A stretch of DNA of 14,679 nt from Planctomycetota bacterium (lineage in GTDB: Bacteria > Planctomycetota > Phycisphaerae > Sedimentisphaerales > Anaerobacaceae): the NCBI GenBank assembly GCA_017885385.1, contig JAFNGF010000198.1, positions 377 to 15,055 on the forward strand, in the 5' to 3' direction. A program made the translations under genes and the position numbers. The notes beneath the pieces are model-generated. The model saw only the letters and a list, made by a program, of their open reading frames with translations, was not told where the DNA came from and made no database searches. Of this stretch, positions 14,053-14,679 are shown one piece after another (the stretch's first letter is position 1; each line of letters starts with the position of its first letter).

Positions 14053-14679
14053 CTAAACCTTCACCCCCAGAAAACTCCGAATTTCCCGGCACACTCTTTG
14101 TATCTGCTCCGGCCCGAGTTCTGGAAACATCGGCAATGAAACCAGCTGCTCGGCGCATCTTTCCGCCACCGGCAGACTGCCTTTCCCATAACCGAGGAAC
14201 TTGTAGGCATCCTGAAGGTGTATAGGCAGCGGATAGTGAATTCCACAACATACACCCCTTTGAGACAGGGTACTTATAAGAGCGTCGCGGCTCTCGCTCC
14301 GGATGGCGTAGATGTGATAGATATGCCTGGCATAATCAGCTTCAACCGGCGTGATCACCCCATCCGTATCTGCCAGAATTGTGTCGTAAAGCTGAGCATT
14401 TCTTCTTCGCGCTTCGTTCCATTCGGCCAGATGTTTTAGCTTAACGCTTAGAACTGCGCCTTGGAAACCGTCCATGCGTGCATTCCAGCCGATTATAGAG
14501 TGATAGTACTTCTTGACCTGGCCGTGATCACGAAACATACGCATTTTCTCGGCCAGCTCTTCACTATTGGTCACGATTGCGCCGGCCTCGCCGTACGCTC
14601 CGAGGTTATTGCCCGGATAGAAACTGAAACAGCCAACGTCTCCGATAGAACCGGCCCTTCGGCTCTGCTCTCGTCTCGG
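14053..14679 (-). CDS. DegT/DnrJ/EryC1-type PLP-fold protein, C-terminal part, missing the PLP lysine
   Basis: 209 codons are visible and the gene begins beyond the window. The family makes amino sugars by transferring an amino group to a keto-sugar nucleotide through PLP bound to a lysine in an FSFYPxKNLG segment. Here that segment reads CFSFYPGNNLGAYGEAGA, with Asn at the lysine position; a single base change from AAA or AAG to AAT explains it. The rest is well kept: WNARMDGFQGAVL, HIYHIYAIR, GIHYPLPIHLQDAY and the LPMFPEL ending. The intact C-terminal frame argues that the protein is made, so it may be an enzyme using different chemistry, a binding protein, or a recently inactivated aminotransferase. 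It heads the visible cluster and the FemAB-like gene follows 37 bp later. Confidence 0.85.
   Translation of the reverse strand, partial: PRREQSRRAGSIGDVGCFSFYPGNNLGAYGEAGAIVTNSEELAEKMRMFRDHGQVKKYYHSIIGWNARMDGFQGAVLSVKLKHLAEWNEARRRNAQLYDTILADTDGVITPVEADYARHIYHIYAIRSESRDALISTLSQRGVCCGIHYPLPIHLQDAYKFLGYGKGSLPVAERCAEQLVSLPMFPELGPEQIQRVCREIRSFLGVKV

Noticed and set aside
1..14679. CRISPR array, insertion sequence or transposase
   Set aside because: No regularly spaced short repeats, terminal inverted repeats or transposase-like translation were found; the only repeats are the small-protein cassette and the FemAB-like paralogues.

Overview
The window reads almost entirely on the minus strand and looks like an accessory envelope or exopolysaccharide locus from an uncultured bacterium. 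The short proteins with a membrane anchor followed by a Tyr-Gln and Thr-Gly-Gln-Val-x-x-Trp pattern, the motif-poor Nramp-like transporter, and the mix of FemAB-type GNAT proteins, ATP-grasp, radical SAM and polysaccharide deacetylase genes remind me most of Planctomycetota (Phycisphaerae-like). That assignment is inference from gene style, not from a marker gene.

In transcription order (high to low coordinates): a DegT/DnrJ/EryC1-type PLP-fold protein cut by the window edge (14679-14053); a divergent FemAB-like protein (14015-12981); a NodB-type polysaccharide deacetylase with permuted motif order (12885-11560); an intact FemAB-like protein (11431-10367); a short ORF that begins like a cobalamin-binding radical SAM protein (10287-10012); a class I methyltransferase (10082-9189); a 28-codon ORF with its own promoter-like sequence (9040-8954) abutting a radical SAM/SPASM-like enzyme (about 8958 or 8856 to 7939); a truncated small-protein copy (7761-7630); then a close-packed set of radical SAM (7468-6191), ATP-grasp ligase (6179-5004) and phosphatidylserine decarboxylase-like protein (4995-4192). 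After these come the full-length small anchored protein (3871-3590) and a second copy of the FemAB-like gene that carries an in-frame amber codon (3451-2384). A 480-bp spacer separates this block from an Nramp-like transporter (1903-464) and the N-terminal part of a zinc alcohol dehydrogenase (455-1).

A plausible shared job, by inference, is building and decorating a surface glycan or lipid: DegT proteins usually make amino sugars, the deacetylase would remove N-acetyl groups, FemAB-like GNAT proteins and the ATP-grasp enzyme add amino-acyl groups, the decarboxylase would make an amine head group from a serine-type lipid, and the radical SAM and methyltransferase proteins tailor the product. 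No glycosyltransferase, flippase or polymerase lies in the window, so the core pathway must be outside it.

The locus shows several signs of erosion and duplication. One FemAB-like paralogue has an amber codon. A small-protein cassette (hairpin, promoter, leader, N-terminal codons) is present twice and one copy is truncated. The radical SAM next to that truncated copy has lost most of its cobalamin domain and lacks a convincing start. Another cobalamin-type N-terminus is reduced to a short ORF. The DegT protein has Asn where the PLP lysine should be.
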